Source: Nonomuraea jabiensis (lineage in GTDB: Bacteria > Actinomycetota > Actinomycetes > Streptosporangiales > Streptosporangiaceae). From it: DNA of 64,000 nt. The DNA lies in contig NZ_JACHMB010000001.1 in NCBI RefSeq assembly GCF_014204795.1, forward strand, positions 4,774,001 to 4,838,000. Reading direction: 5' to 3'. The notes beneath the pieces are model-generated. The model had not been told where the DNA came from, made no database searches, and was given only the letters and a program-made list of their open reading frames with translations. The number at the start of each line of letters is the position of its first letter. The first letter of the stretch is position 1. Position numbers and translations under genes: made by a program. Shown here one piece after another: positions 40,981 through 49,142 of this stretch.

Positions 40981-43900
40981 TCACAGCAGGTCGGCCGCCT
41001 CCTCGAGCTTGCGGGTGGCGCCCTCCCGGTACGCGGCCGCGAAGGCCTCCTCGCCGAGCGCCTGGCGTACCCTGGTCGCCGCCCGCTCGACGTCGGACCG
41101 TTCGGCCGCCCCCGCCGGGGTCTGGTTCCGCTCCCTGGCCGCGGCCGCCAGCCCCAGCAGCACGGCCGCCTTCTCGGTCGGCCCCGCGGCCGAGGCCGCG
41201 CCCTCCACGGCGAACGCCATCGTCCTGACGTCGCCCATCCTGCGGGCCGCGGCCAGCGCCTCCACGTGCAGCTCCATGGCCGCGGCCGGGTCCCCGCGCA
41301 GCTCCGTGAGGTAGCCCAGCTCGATCAGCGTGTCCGGCACGTACAAGGGGGGCTCGACGTCCGGGCCGCGCGGCACCCCTTCGAGCAGCCGGCGCAGGTG
41401 CGTCTCGGCCAGGTCGAGGTGCCCGGCCCGGCGGGCGGCGAAGGCGAGGCCCATCTCGCCCATGGTCACGCCCTCCAGGTAGCCCTGGCTCTGCGCCAGC
41501 TTCATGGCCCGCTCGCAGAACTCCATGGAGCGCTCGTAGTCGCCGGTCTGCATCGCGATCCAGCCCAGCCAGGCGATGCGCGTGGAGACCTCCGGCCACA
41601 GCCCCAGGTCCTCGGCCATCCGCAGCCCTTCGCCGAACAGCTGGGTGGCCCGCTCCGCGTCGGTCGCCATCTCGGCCAGCGACGCCAGCCAGGCGGTGGC
41701 CTGCAGCAGCCCCCACCGGTCGCCCAGCTCGGTGAACAGCCGGGCGCTCTCCTCGCCGGTCCGTTCGAGCGCCTCGATGTCCCGCGTCGTGAACGCGTCC
41801 CTGGCCTGCCTGGCCAGCGCCGCCGCGACGCCCCACCGGTCGCCGGTCTCCCTGAACGTGGGCAGCGCCCGGCCCACCAGCTCCTGCCCCGTTGGCATGT
41901 CCTTGACGTGCATGCTCACGAACAGCTCGGCCCTGGCCCGTTCGCCCGGGTCCTCCACCGCCGCCAGCACGGGCTTCCAGTCGACCTCCTCGCCCAGCAT
42001 GAGCGCGAACCCGGCCTCCCAGGCCGCCGCCCTCGCCCGGACAGGGGAAGCGGCCCCGCTCGCGGAAAGGGCCGTCGCGAGCGACCGCCGGCCCTCGGCC
42101 AGCCGGCCGCGCAGGAACCAGTACCAGGCCAGCGCGTTCACCAGCCGGGCCGCGCTGTCGGCGTCCTTCCTGGCGACCGCCGTGTCGAGCGCCGCCCGCA
42201 TGTTGGCGGCCTCCGCGTCCAGGCGCAGCAGCCAGTCCCGCTGGTCGTGCCCGTACAGCTCCGGCTCGGCCTGTACGGCCAGCGCCAGGTAGTGGCGCAG
42301 GTGGGCGAGGCGTACCCGGTCGAGCTCGCCCGCGTCGGACAGCTTGGCCCGGCAGTACTCCGACACCGACTCCAGCAGCCGGTACCGGACGCCCGCGGGG
42401 GTCTCGACCACGACCACGAGCGAGCGGTCGACCAGGCGGGCCAGCAGGTCGAGCACATCGAGTTCCGGGGCGTCGCAGACGGATTCGGCGGCCTCCAGCG
42501 TGCAGCCGTCGGCGTGCACCGCGAGGCGGCGCAGGACGCGGCGCTCGTCGTCGGACAGCAGATCCCAGCTCCAGTCGATCACCGCGGTGAGCGTCTGCTG
42601 GCGGGCCGGCGCGCCCCGCTGCCCCGAGGCCAGCAGCTTGAACCGGTCGTCCAGCCTGGACACCACGCCCTGGACGCCCAGCGCCCGCACCCGGGTCGCG
42701 GCCAGCTCCAGCGCCAGCGGGATGCCGTCGAGCCGCCGGCAGAGCTGCGCCACGGCCGCCGCGTTGCGCGCGTCGAGCGCGAAGCCGCGGGCGGAGGCCG
42801 CGGCCCTGGTCACGAACAGCCTGACCGCGTCCGAACGCGCCATGACCGCCGGATCGGCGCTGTCCGGCACGTCGAGCGGCGGCACGCTCCACAGCACCTC
42901 GCCGGCCACGGCCAGCGGCTCCCTGCTCGTGGCCAGGATCCGCAGGTCGGGGCAGGCCCGCAGGAGCGCCTCGGCCAGCTCGGCGACCTGCTCGACCACG
43001 TGCTCGCAGTTGTCCAGGACCAGCAGCATCCGCCTGGTCCTGAGCGCGGCGGCCAGCGGCCCCAGCGGGTCGGCGGCGGCCGCGTCCTCCCTGATGTCCA
43101 GCGCCGCCGTGACGGCCTCGACGGGGGAGCGGGACGCCTGGTCGAGCGCGACCAGCCAGGCCCCGTCGGCGAACCCGTCCACCAGCCGGTTCGCGGCCTC
43201 CAGCGCCAGCCGGGTCTTGCCCACCCCGCCGCTGCCGGTGAGCGTCACCAGCCGTTCGTCGCCCACCAGCGCGCACACCTCGGCCAGCGCCTCGTCCCGG
43301 CCGATGAGCTTGCTGACGGAGGCGGGCAGGTTCGTGACGGGGCGGTCGGCGGGCACGCTCAGGGCCGGGTCCTGCCCGAGTATCGCCTGGTGCAGGGCGA
43401 CCAGCTCGGGTCCCGGGTCCAGGCCGAGCTCGTCGGCCAGCCGGTCCCGCAGCTCGCCGTACGAGGCCAGCGCCTCGCTCTGGCGTCCCGCGCGGTACAG
43501 GGCCCGCATGTGGACGGCGCGCAGGCGCTCCCTGAGCGGATGCCTGGCCACCAGGTCGCCCAGCTCGCCCACCAGCAGGCCGTGCTCGCCCAGCTCCAGC
43601 CGCGCCTCGGCGTGCTGCTCCAGCGCGGACAGCCGCTGCTCCTCCAGGCGCAGGATGGCCGACCTGGTGTACTCCTCGTCGGCGAAGTCGGCGTACGCGG
43701 GCCCCCGCCACAGCGCCAGCGCGTCGGCCAGCAGCCCCGCCCTGGTCCGCGGGCTGTCGCTGGCCTCCGCCTGGGCCAGCAGGCCGGCGAAGCGCGCCGC
43801 GTCCAGGGCGCCGTCCTCGTGGCGCAGCAGGTAGCCGGGGGCGCGGGAGACGACGAGGTTCTTGCCGCCGGGCTCGGCGTCCTCGAACGCCTTGCGCAGC

Positions 43901-44106
43901 TGCGAGACGCGCACCTGCAGCGCCCCGGCCGGATTGCCCGGCGGCTCGGCGCCCCACAGGTCGTCGACCAGCCGGTCCACGGACACGGGATGGCCCTCGT
44001 GGACGAGCAGGTCCACGAGCAGCGCCCGTACCTTGAGCCCGGGAACCGTGACGCTCTCGCCGGAGTCCGTCCACACGGCCAGCGGACCCAGCACCCCAAA
44101 ACGCAT
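40981..44106 (-). CDS. AfsR/SARP family transcriptional regulator (BTAD, NB-ARC, TPR)
   Basis: 1041 aa from ATG at 44106 (MRFGVLGPLAVW); AAGGTG lies upstream, and a GTG at 44115 is an alternative. Order: OmpR-like winged helix (residues 1-95), BTAD (about 95-245), NTPase with Walker A TGSGGVGKTRLAL and Walker B MLLVLDNCEH, then a long helical C-terminus of TPR-like repeats ending KLEEAADLL. Such proteins activate nearby genes through direct repeats. It sits between the SRPBCC and MFS genes, which share an upstream box, so these are probable targets. Confidence 0.92.
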   Translation of the reverse strand: MRFGVLGPLAVWTDSGESVTVPGLKVRALLVDLLVHEGHPVSVDRLVDDLWGAEPPGNPAGALQVRVSQLRKAFEDAEPGGKNLVVSRAPGYLLRHEDGALDAARFAGLLAQAEASDSPRTRAGLLADALALWRGPAYADFADEEYTRSAILRLEEQRLSALEQHAEARLELGEHGLLVGELGDLVARHPLRERLRAVHMRALYRAGRQSEALASYGELRDRLADELGLDPGPELVALHQAILGQDPALSVPADRPVTNLPASVSKLIGRDEALAEVCALVGDERLVTLTGSGGVGKTRLALEAANRLVDGFADGAWLVALDQASRSPVEAVTAALDIREDAAAADPLGPLAAALRTRRMLLVLDNCEHVVEQVAELAEALLRACPDLRILATSREPLAVAGEVLWSVPPLDVPDSADPAVMARSDAVRLFVTRAAASARGFALDARNAAAVAQLCRRLDGIPLALELAATRVRALGVQGVVSRLDDRFKLLASGQRGAPARQQTLTAVIDWSWDLLSDDERRVLRRLAVHADGCTLEAAESVCDAPELDVLDLLARLVDRSLVVVVETPAGVRYRLLESVSEYCRAKLSDAGELDRVRLAHLRHYLALAVQAEPELYGHDQRDWLLRLDAEAANMRAALDTAVARKDADSAARLVNALAWYWFLRGRLAEGRRSLATALSASGAASPVRARAAAWEAGFALMLGEEVDWKPVLAAVEDPGERARAELFVSMHVKDMPTGQELVGRALPTFRETGDRWGVAAALARQARDAFTTRDIEALERTGEESARLFTELGDRWGLLQATAWLASLAEMATDAERATQLFGEGLRMAEDLGLWPEVSTRIAWLGWIAMQTGDYERSMEFCERAMKLAQSQGYLEGVTMGEMGLAFAARRAGHLDLAETHLRRLLEGVPRGPDVEPPLYVPDTLIELGYLTELRGDPAAAMELHVEALAAARRMGDVRTMAFAVEGAASAAGPTEKAAVLLGLAAAARERNQTPAGAAERSDVERAATRVRQALGEEAFAAAYREGATRKLEEAADLL

Positions 44107-44120
44107 GCACGTCACCTTAT

Positions 44121-44168
44121 GCGCGGCCTTAAGCCCACGAAAAGAACATCGGAAGCCCCTTGCAGCAC
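44121..44168 (+). promoter_or_regulatory. box shared with the SRPBCC promoter (MFS side)
   Basis: GCGCGGCCTTAAGCCCACGA, then AAAGAACATCGGAAGCCCC. Lies between the AfsR-like gene and the MFS gene; see the matching box at 40453. Confidence 0.65.
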
Positions 44169-44195
44169 GGTGAAGACAACTGAAAGGGGAACGAG

Positions 44196-45680
44196 ATGAA
44201 CACCACCACCACTGAGGGCGCCCGCGCGGGTCGCCGGGAATGGACCGGGCTGGCCGTCCTGGCCTCCGTGGCCCTGCTGCTCTCGGTCGACGTCAGCGTG
44301 CTCTACCTGGCGCTTCCGCACCTCAGCGCCGACCTCGGGGCCGGCGCGCCGCAGCAGCTCTGGATCATGGACATCTACAGCTTCATGCTGGCCGGGTTCC
44401 TGGTCACGATGGGGACGCTGGGGGACCGGATCGGGCGGCGCCGGCTGCTGATGATCGGGGCGACGGCGTTCGGCGCGGCCTCGGTGGTGGCCGCGTACTC
44501 GGTGAGCGCCGAGATGCTGATCGTGGCCCGGGCGCTGCTCGGCATCGCCGGGGCGACGCTGATGCCGTCGTCGATGGCGCTGATCAGGAACATGTTCCAG
44601 GACGCCAAGCAGATGGGGACCGCGATCGGGCTCTGGTTCGGCTGCTTCATGCTGGGCATGGCGGCCGGGCCGATCGTGGGCGGGCTGCTGCTCGAGCACT
44701 TCTGGTGGGGCGCGGCCTTCCTGATGGGGGTGCCGTTCATGGTGGCGCTGCTGGTGGCCGGGCGGACGCTGCTGCCCGAGTACCGCGACCCGAACGCGGG
44801 CCGGCTCGACCTCGCCAGCGTCGCGCTGTCGCTCGCGACCATCCTGCCGGTCGTGTACGGGCTCAAGGAGATCGCCAGGGGCGGCTGGCACCCGGTGCCC
44901 GTGGCGGCGGTCGTGGCCGGGGCGGCGTTCGCCGTGGTGTTCGTACGGCGGCAGCGCCGGCTCGCCGACCCCCTGCTCGACCTGCGCCTGTTCGGCAACC
45001 GGGCCTTCGCGACCACGCTCGGGACCATGCTCCTCGGCGGCGTCGTGATGGCCGGCACGACGCTGATGACCACCCAGTACCTGCAGACCGTCGAGGCCAT
45101 GTCCCCGCTGGAGGCGGGTCTCTGGCTCGTGCCACAGAACCTCGCCATGATCGTCGCCCTGGGGCTGGCCCCCGCCCTCGCCCGCCGCGTCGGCACCGCG
45201 TACGTGATGGCCGGCGGGTTCGCCGTGGGCGCGGTCGGGCTGTTCCTGCACACGCAGGTGCCGAGCGCCGGCGGCACCGGGCTGGTCGTGGCCGGGCTCG
45301 TCCTGGCCTCCGCGGGCATCGCGCTGCCGATGGGCGTGGGCAACGGCGTCATCATGACGGCCGCGCCCGCGGAGAAGGCCGGCTCCGCGGCCTCGCTGTC
45401 GGAGACGGGCGGCGAGTTCGGCGTCGCGGTGGGCGTGGCCGCGCTGGGCAGCCTCGGCAGCGCCGTCTACCGCGGGCAGCTCCCCGAGCACCTGCCGGTG
45501 GAGGCGGTCCGGGAGAGCATCACCGCCGCGGTGATCGCCGCCAAGGACCGGCCCGACCTGCTGGACCTGGCGCGGGCGGCGTTCACCACGGGGCTCAACA
45601 CGGTGGCGGTGGTCAGCGCGATCACCTTCGTCGGCCTGGCCGCCCTCACCCTCGTGGTCCTCCGGCGCCACGCGGCATGA
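44196..45680 (+). CDS. MFS multidrug exporter (DHA2, EmrB/QacA type)
   Basis: 494 aa with 14 expected helices. Motif A appears as GTLGDRIGRRRLLMIG, motif C-like as GMAAGPIVGGLLLE, and an early acidic residue in LLLSVDVSVLYLAL. Antiporter of the QacA/LfrA type. Preceded by the box shared with the SRPBCC gene and divergent from the AfsR-like regulator. Confidence 0.9.
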   Translation: MNTTTTEGARAGRREWTGLAVLASVALLLSVDVSVLYLALPHLSADLGAGAPQQLWIMDIYSFMLAGFLVTMGTLGDRIGRRRLLMIGATAFGAASVVAAYSVSAEMLIVARALLGIAGATLMPSSMALIRNMFQDAKQMGTAIGLWFGCFMLGMAAGPIVGGLLLEHFWWGAAFLMGVPFMVALLVAGRTLLPEYRDPNAGRLDLASVALSLATILPVVYGLKEIARGGWHPVPVAAVVAGAAFAVVFVRRQRRLADPLLDLRLFGNRAFATTLGTMLLGGVVMAGTTLMTTQYLQTVEAMSPLEAGLWLVPQNLAMIVALGLAPALARRVGTAYVMAGGFAVGAVGLFLHTQVPSAGGTGLVVAGLVLASAGIALPMGVGNGVIMTAAPAEKAGSAASLSETGGEFGVAVGVAALGSLGSAVYRGQLPEHLPVEAVRESITAAVIAAKDRPDLLDLARAAFTTGLNTVAVVSAITFVGLAALTLVVLRRHAA

Positions 45681-45697
45681 CCCTCGCGCGCCGCGAC

Positions 45698-46102
45698 TCA
45701 CGCCGGACCGGCCCCCGAGGCCTGTCCGGCGTCATCGCGTTCCACGACCTCCCGGCGATGGGCGACCAGCAGCAGCACGGCCGGCACCACCGCGAGCACG
45801 AACGGCGACGGCTCGAACAGCGCGGCACCACCCAGCGCCCACACCCCTACCCCGATCCCGAGATAGGCCGGCGGCACCTGCCCCCGTCGCCCGAACCCCA
45901 CCACCAGCGCCCCGATCAGCCCCAGCGGCACCGCGAAGCTCCCCCAGACCAGCCAGAACGCCCCCACGTCCGGCGCGAGCCGCGACAGGTCCTCCGGCCC
46001 CGGCGGGAAGAACCACATGCCCCCGCCGAACCAGCTCGGAATGTGCGCCGCACTCAGTGCGGCGGTGGCGACCAGGTGCACGCAGGCCAGGAACACCAGC
46101 AT
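45698..46102 (-). CDS. DUF6463 family membrane protein
   Basis: 134 aa, four hydrophobic segments (FLACVHLVATAALSA, GAFWLVWGSFAVPLGLIGAL, LGIGVGVWALGGAALF, FVLAVVPAVLLLVAH as pieces). GFWFL-like core matches DUF6463. The N-terminus seems a few residues short, and its start overlaps a TetR C-terminal frame on the other strand, suggesting a deletion junction. Confidence 0.7.
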   Translation of the reverse strand: MLVFLACVHLVATAALSAAHIPSWFGGGMWFFPPGPEDLSRLAPDVGAFWLVWGSFAVPLGLIGALVVGFGRRGQVPPAYLGIGVGVWALGGAALFEPSPFVLAVVPAVLLLVAHRREVVERDDAGQASGAGPA

Positions 46103-46551
46103 CCCGCCCGCTCGCCCGCCACGCCACCAAGCAGGCCATGATCTTCGCGGCCGTCATGCACGACCTGGAGCTGGAGACACCCCCCGACACCGGCTCCCTC
46201 ACCGCCGACCTGGCCGCCCTCACCCACCTCATCGCCACCACCCTGAGCGCGCCGCCGCCCGGAGTCGTGCCGGGGCTGCTGGCGGACGTGCACGCGGACG
46301 AGGCGATGGCCGCCGCGTTCGCGGGCACGTTCGTCAGGGCCGAGCGCGAGTGCGTGACCGAGGTGCTGGACCGGGCTGTGGCGCGCCGCGAGCTGCCGTC
46401 CCGGCCGGATCCCGCGAGGGTCCACGCCATGCTCCTGGGGCCGATCTTCGCCTGGCTCTTCCTCCTGCTGGAAGACCCCTGCCGGCTGGACGCCCTGGCG
46501 GACACCCTGGCCGCCGACGTGGCCCGCCTCCTGACCGGCGACACCACCTGA
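46095..46551 (+). pseudogene. TetR family regulator lacking its DNA-binding domain
   Basis: The frame from about 46095 reads RHATKQAMIFAAVMHDLELE and continues through a full C-terminal effector domain (GLLADVHADEAMAAAF, PSRPDPARVHAMLLGPIFAW). In the family ATKQAMI directly follows the HTH, which is absent: upstream sequence belongs to the convergent/overlapping DUF6463 gene. A 5'-truncated remnant created by a deletion. Confidence 0.75.
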
Positions 46552-46934
46552 CGCCCGCCGCGCCTATGGGGCCGCATCCACCTCAGGCGGTCCGTCCCCC
46601 GGAGGACCGCACCGCCATCTCCGCGTTTCTGGGCACGTCCTGCGCCGTGCAAACTCGTGCACATTCGTTGCCCCTGGGAAACGCCCACCTCTAACATCGT
46701 GGCGACCGACGTCCCTCCGCCTTGCACGTGCAGATACGCCAAGTAGTCATCAGTCGCACTCGGTACTTGGGGAGCCGTGAATTAGCGCGTATGTGCGAGC
46801 TGCTTCCTTTTGGTCCCTCTCGGGAGGGGATTTTTCATCCTCGGAAGGAAAATCCATACATGCACATGCATTTGCACCTGCGCCACTGCAGATGAACCGC
46901 CATAATCTCGGGCAGCGATGCACGAGCGTCGCGT
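46552..46934. other. intergenic stretch with a stem-loop
   Basis: GCGGTCC at 46587-46593 pairs with GGACCGC at 46604-46610 (10-base loop), placed 36 bases after the TetR remnant; a possible terminator without T-run. Otherwise lower-GC sequence with no supported gene. Confidence 0.5.
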
Positions 46935-47204
46935 ATGACCTCAGACCAACCTCTCGATCTTGATCCGTCGGACCGAAGTGAGAAGAAGTTGACCAGCACG
47001 CTGCGCATCGCGCTCTGCTTAGCCATCGACCTGCTCTTCTCGCTGGTGATCGCGCTCATCGCGCTCATCGTGGCGAGAGAGAACAGCGTCCCGATGGCCG
47101 GTGCTCTTGTATGGGGCGGCGGTACGTTCATCGCCACGGCCACACTGGTTACGTCGATCATGAACCATGCAGGTGCATTTGACCGGGGGCAGGAGGCTCC
47201 CTAG
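46935..47204 (+). CDS. small two-helix membrane protein
   Basis: 89 aa. After a charged, polar N-terminus come two hydrophobic helices, IALCLAIDLLFSLVIALIAL in pieces and ALVWGGGTFIATATLVTSI. No family recognised. The start is uncertain because no clear ribosome site precedes 46935. Confidence 0.55.
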   Translation: MTSDQPLDLDPSDRSEKKLTSTLRIALCLAIDLLFSLVIALIALIVARENSVPMAGALVWGGGTFIATATLVTSIMNHAGAFDRGQEAP

Positions 47205-47426
47205 TGGCGGGTGGTCTCTTGATCTCGGTCTGCTTCGAATCCGGGCGCCTCTCGGGCAAGGTGCATGTCTCCGAGTCGCCCCTGGGCCCTGCACCCGAGG
47301 GACGAGACCGTTCGCCCGACGGCAGCCCAAGGTGATCCTCGGCTCAGCCGGAGCCCGCTGAGGCGGCTCTGGCTCGCAGCCGGACGGGCCTGCCGCCCGC
47401 GGTACCCCATCATGCCTTTCAGGGCC

Positions 47427-47780
47427 TCAGCTGGAAGGCGGGGCTTTCCTGGCCGAGCCGCGGTAGCGGTCGGCGTCGTAGCGGCGGTCGTTGTCGTCCA
47501 GTTTGGCCTGGGCCACCTCCACCAGGTCCACCCCCAGCACGTCGGCCAGCCGGATGAGGTAGAGGGTGACGTCCCCCAGCTCGGTACGTATCCGGGCGAG
47601 CGCCTCGGGATCCGGCTTCGCGGACTCCTCGGCCGTGAGCCACTGGAACTCCGCCACCAGCTCCCCGACCTCACCGGCCAGCGCCATCGTCAGGTTCTTG
47701 GGCGTGTGAAACTGCTCCCAGTCCCTGACCCTGGCGAACTCGCGCAGGCGTTCGGCGAGGCGTTCCAAGTCCGTCGTCAC
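47427..47780 (-). CDS. MazG-like nucleotide pyrophosphohydrolase
   Basis: 117 aa from GTG at 47780. LAGEVGELVAEFQW gives the EExxE-type magnesium site and ELGDVTLYLIRLADVLGVDL the partner helix. Resembles RS21-C6/dCTPP1-type all-alpha NTP pyrophosphatases that clear non-canonical dNTPs. Divergent from the MarR gene by 29 bases. Confidence 0.88.
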   Translation of the reverse strand: MTTDLERLAERLREFARVRDWEQFHTPKNLTMALAGEVGELVAEFQWLTAEESAKPDPEALARIRTELGDVTLYLIRLADVLGVDLVEVAQAKLDDNDRRYDADRYRGSARKAPPSS

Positions 47781-47809
47781 GTCGCACGACCCTACCCATC
47801 CCCGGCGGT

Positions 47810-48268
47810 ATGTTGCTGCTCGTGAATGGGGTCGAGCTGTTCCTGTTGGGCCGGACGCTGATGAAGATCGGCGAGGAGGCCATGCCGACCGAGGGCATCG
47901 GTGAGCACTCCACGAGCGTGCGCACGGTTCTGATCGTGGTGAGCGACCTGCGCGGACATCCCGACACCACCGTGGGTGAGATCGCCGCGCGTACCGGGCT
48001 GCCGCAGAGTGCCGTGTCGGCGGCCATCGCGCGGCTGCGCTCCGTGGGCGCGGTGATCGCCGAGACGGATCCCGCGGACCGGCGGCGCACGATCATCCGG
48101 GAGGCGCCCGAGGTGTCCGAGCGGGTGACGCAGGTCAGGGACACCCCGATCGACGCCGCGCTGGGGGTGGCGCTGGGCACGGACGACCCGCGGCGCGTGG
48201 CGGAGACCGTGGCGCTCCTGGAGGAGCTGGCCGCCGCACTGATCCCGGGAGTAATCCATCAAACTTGA
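47810..48268 (+). CDS. MarR/winged-helix transcriptional regulator
   Basis: 152 aa from ATG at 47810 (GTG at 47822 possible). DLRGHPDTTVGEIAARTGLP followed by VSAAIARLRSVGAVIAE is the recognition helix; DPADRRRTII forms the wing. Two 12-bp palindromes overlap the end of the gene and precede the alpha/beta hydrolase gene, its probable target. Confidence 0.82.
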   Translation: MLLLVNGVELFLLGRTLMKIGEEAMPTEGIGEHSTSVRTVLIVVSDLRGHPDTTVGEIAARTGLPQSAVSAAIARLRSVGAVIAETDPADRRRTIIREAPEVSERVTQVRDTPIDAALGVALGTDDPRRVAETVALLEELAAALIPGVIHQT

Positions 48269-48283
48269 TGTATCAAATTTGAT
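48258..48283. promoter_or_regulatory. double palindrome (ATCAA-N2-TTGAT)
   Basis: ATCAAACTTGAT (48258-48269) and ATCAAATTTGAT (48272-48283), centres 14 bases apart, 18 bases before the hydrolase start. AT-rich islands in a GC-rich context, typical of a MarR-type operator. Confidence 0.75.
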
Positions 48284-48300
48284 GAATTAGCCTTGGGGGC

Positions 48301-49104
48301 ATGAACGCAGACATCTTGCGCATGCCGGGCGTCGACCTCTACTACGAGGTGCGCGGCAGCGGTCCGCTCCTGCTGATCTCGCAGAGCGGCGAGGGTGACG
48401 CCGGCCGCACCGTTGACCTGGTCGATCGGCTGGTGGACGCGTACACGGTGATCACGTACGACCGGCGCGGGCTCAGCCGCAGCACGGTCCCCGGCACCGG
48501 CGTGAGCGTGCGCGAGCACGCCGACGACGTGCACCGGCTGCTGGCCCACCTCACCGACCAGCCCGTGATCATGCTGGGGCAGAGCCTGGGCGCCTCCATC
48601 GGGCTGCACCTGGCCGTCGAGCACCCCGAACAGCTCGGCCTGCTCATCGCGCACGAGCCCGTCTCGCCGTGGCTGCTGCCCGAGGCCGAACGGGCCGAGC
48701 ATCGCAAGGAGCTGGCCGAGCTCCAGTCGCTCTACCGCGAAGGCGGCCTGCCCGCCGCGATCGGCCAGGTGAAGCGGGTGCTCGGCATCACCGAGGACGC
48801 CGAGACCGACCTGACCCCGCAGCCCATGACGCCGCAACGGCAGGCGAACTTCGACTTCTTCATCCGCCACGACTTCACCGCCGTCGTCGAGGACGAGCTC
48901 GACCTGAGCGGGTGCCGTACCCGCATCCTGCCCGCGGCCGGGCACACCACGCCGCACCACGTCTTCGACCGCCGGTGCGCGGTCGAGCTGGCGGGGCTGC
49001 TGGGCACCGAGCTGGTGGAGTTCCCGGGCGGGCACAACGGCAACACCAGCCACCCCCGGGCGTACGCGGCCCGGCTCCGCGAGGTCCTCCACAGCGTCGG
49101 CTGA
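48301..49104 (+). CDS. alpha/beta hydrolase
   Basis: 267 aa. MLGQSLGASIGLHLA is the nucleophile elbow (Ser in G-Q-S-L-G); VITYDRRGLSRS is the usual strand-4 block; the final FPGGHNGNTSHP provides the His. Likely an esterase or haloperoxidase-like enzyme regulated by the upstream MarR protein. Confidence 0.88.
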   Translation: MNADILRMPGVDLYYEVRGSGPLLLISQSGEGDAGRTVDLVDRLVDAYTVITYDRRGLSRSTVPGTGVSVREHADDVHRLLAHLTDQPVIMLGQSLGASIGLHLAVEHPEQLGLLIAHEPVSPWLLPEAERAEHRKELAELQSLYREGGLPAAIGQVKRVLGITEDAETDLTPQPMTPQRQANFDFFIRHDFTAVVEDELDLSGCRTRILPAAGHTTPHHVFDRRCAVELAGLLGTELVEFPGGHNGNTSHPRAYAARLREVLHSVG

Positions 49105-49142
49105 ACCAGTGGGTGTCACCCCGAACCTGTACGCTTCCGCGC

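Noticed and set aside
41266..44199. 977-codon plus-strand open frame
   Set aside because: Antisense shadow of the AfsR-like regulator; Gln/Pro/Arg/His-rich with no motifs, whereas the minus strand shows BTAD and NB-ARC motifs.
46057..46551. Complete TetR regulator starting at 46057
   Set aside because: The first residues are arginine/proline noise; the helix-turn-helix domain is missing.
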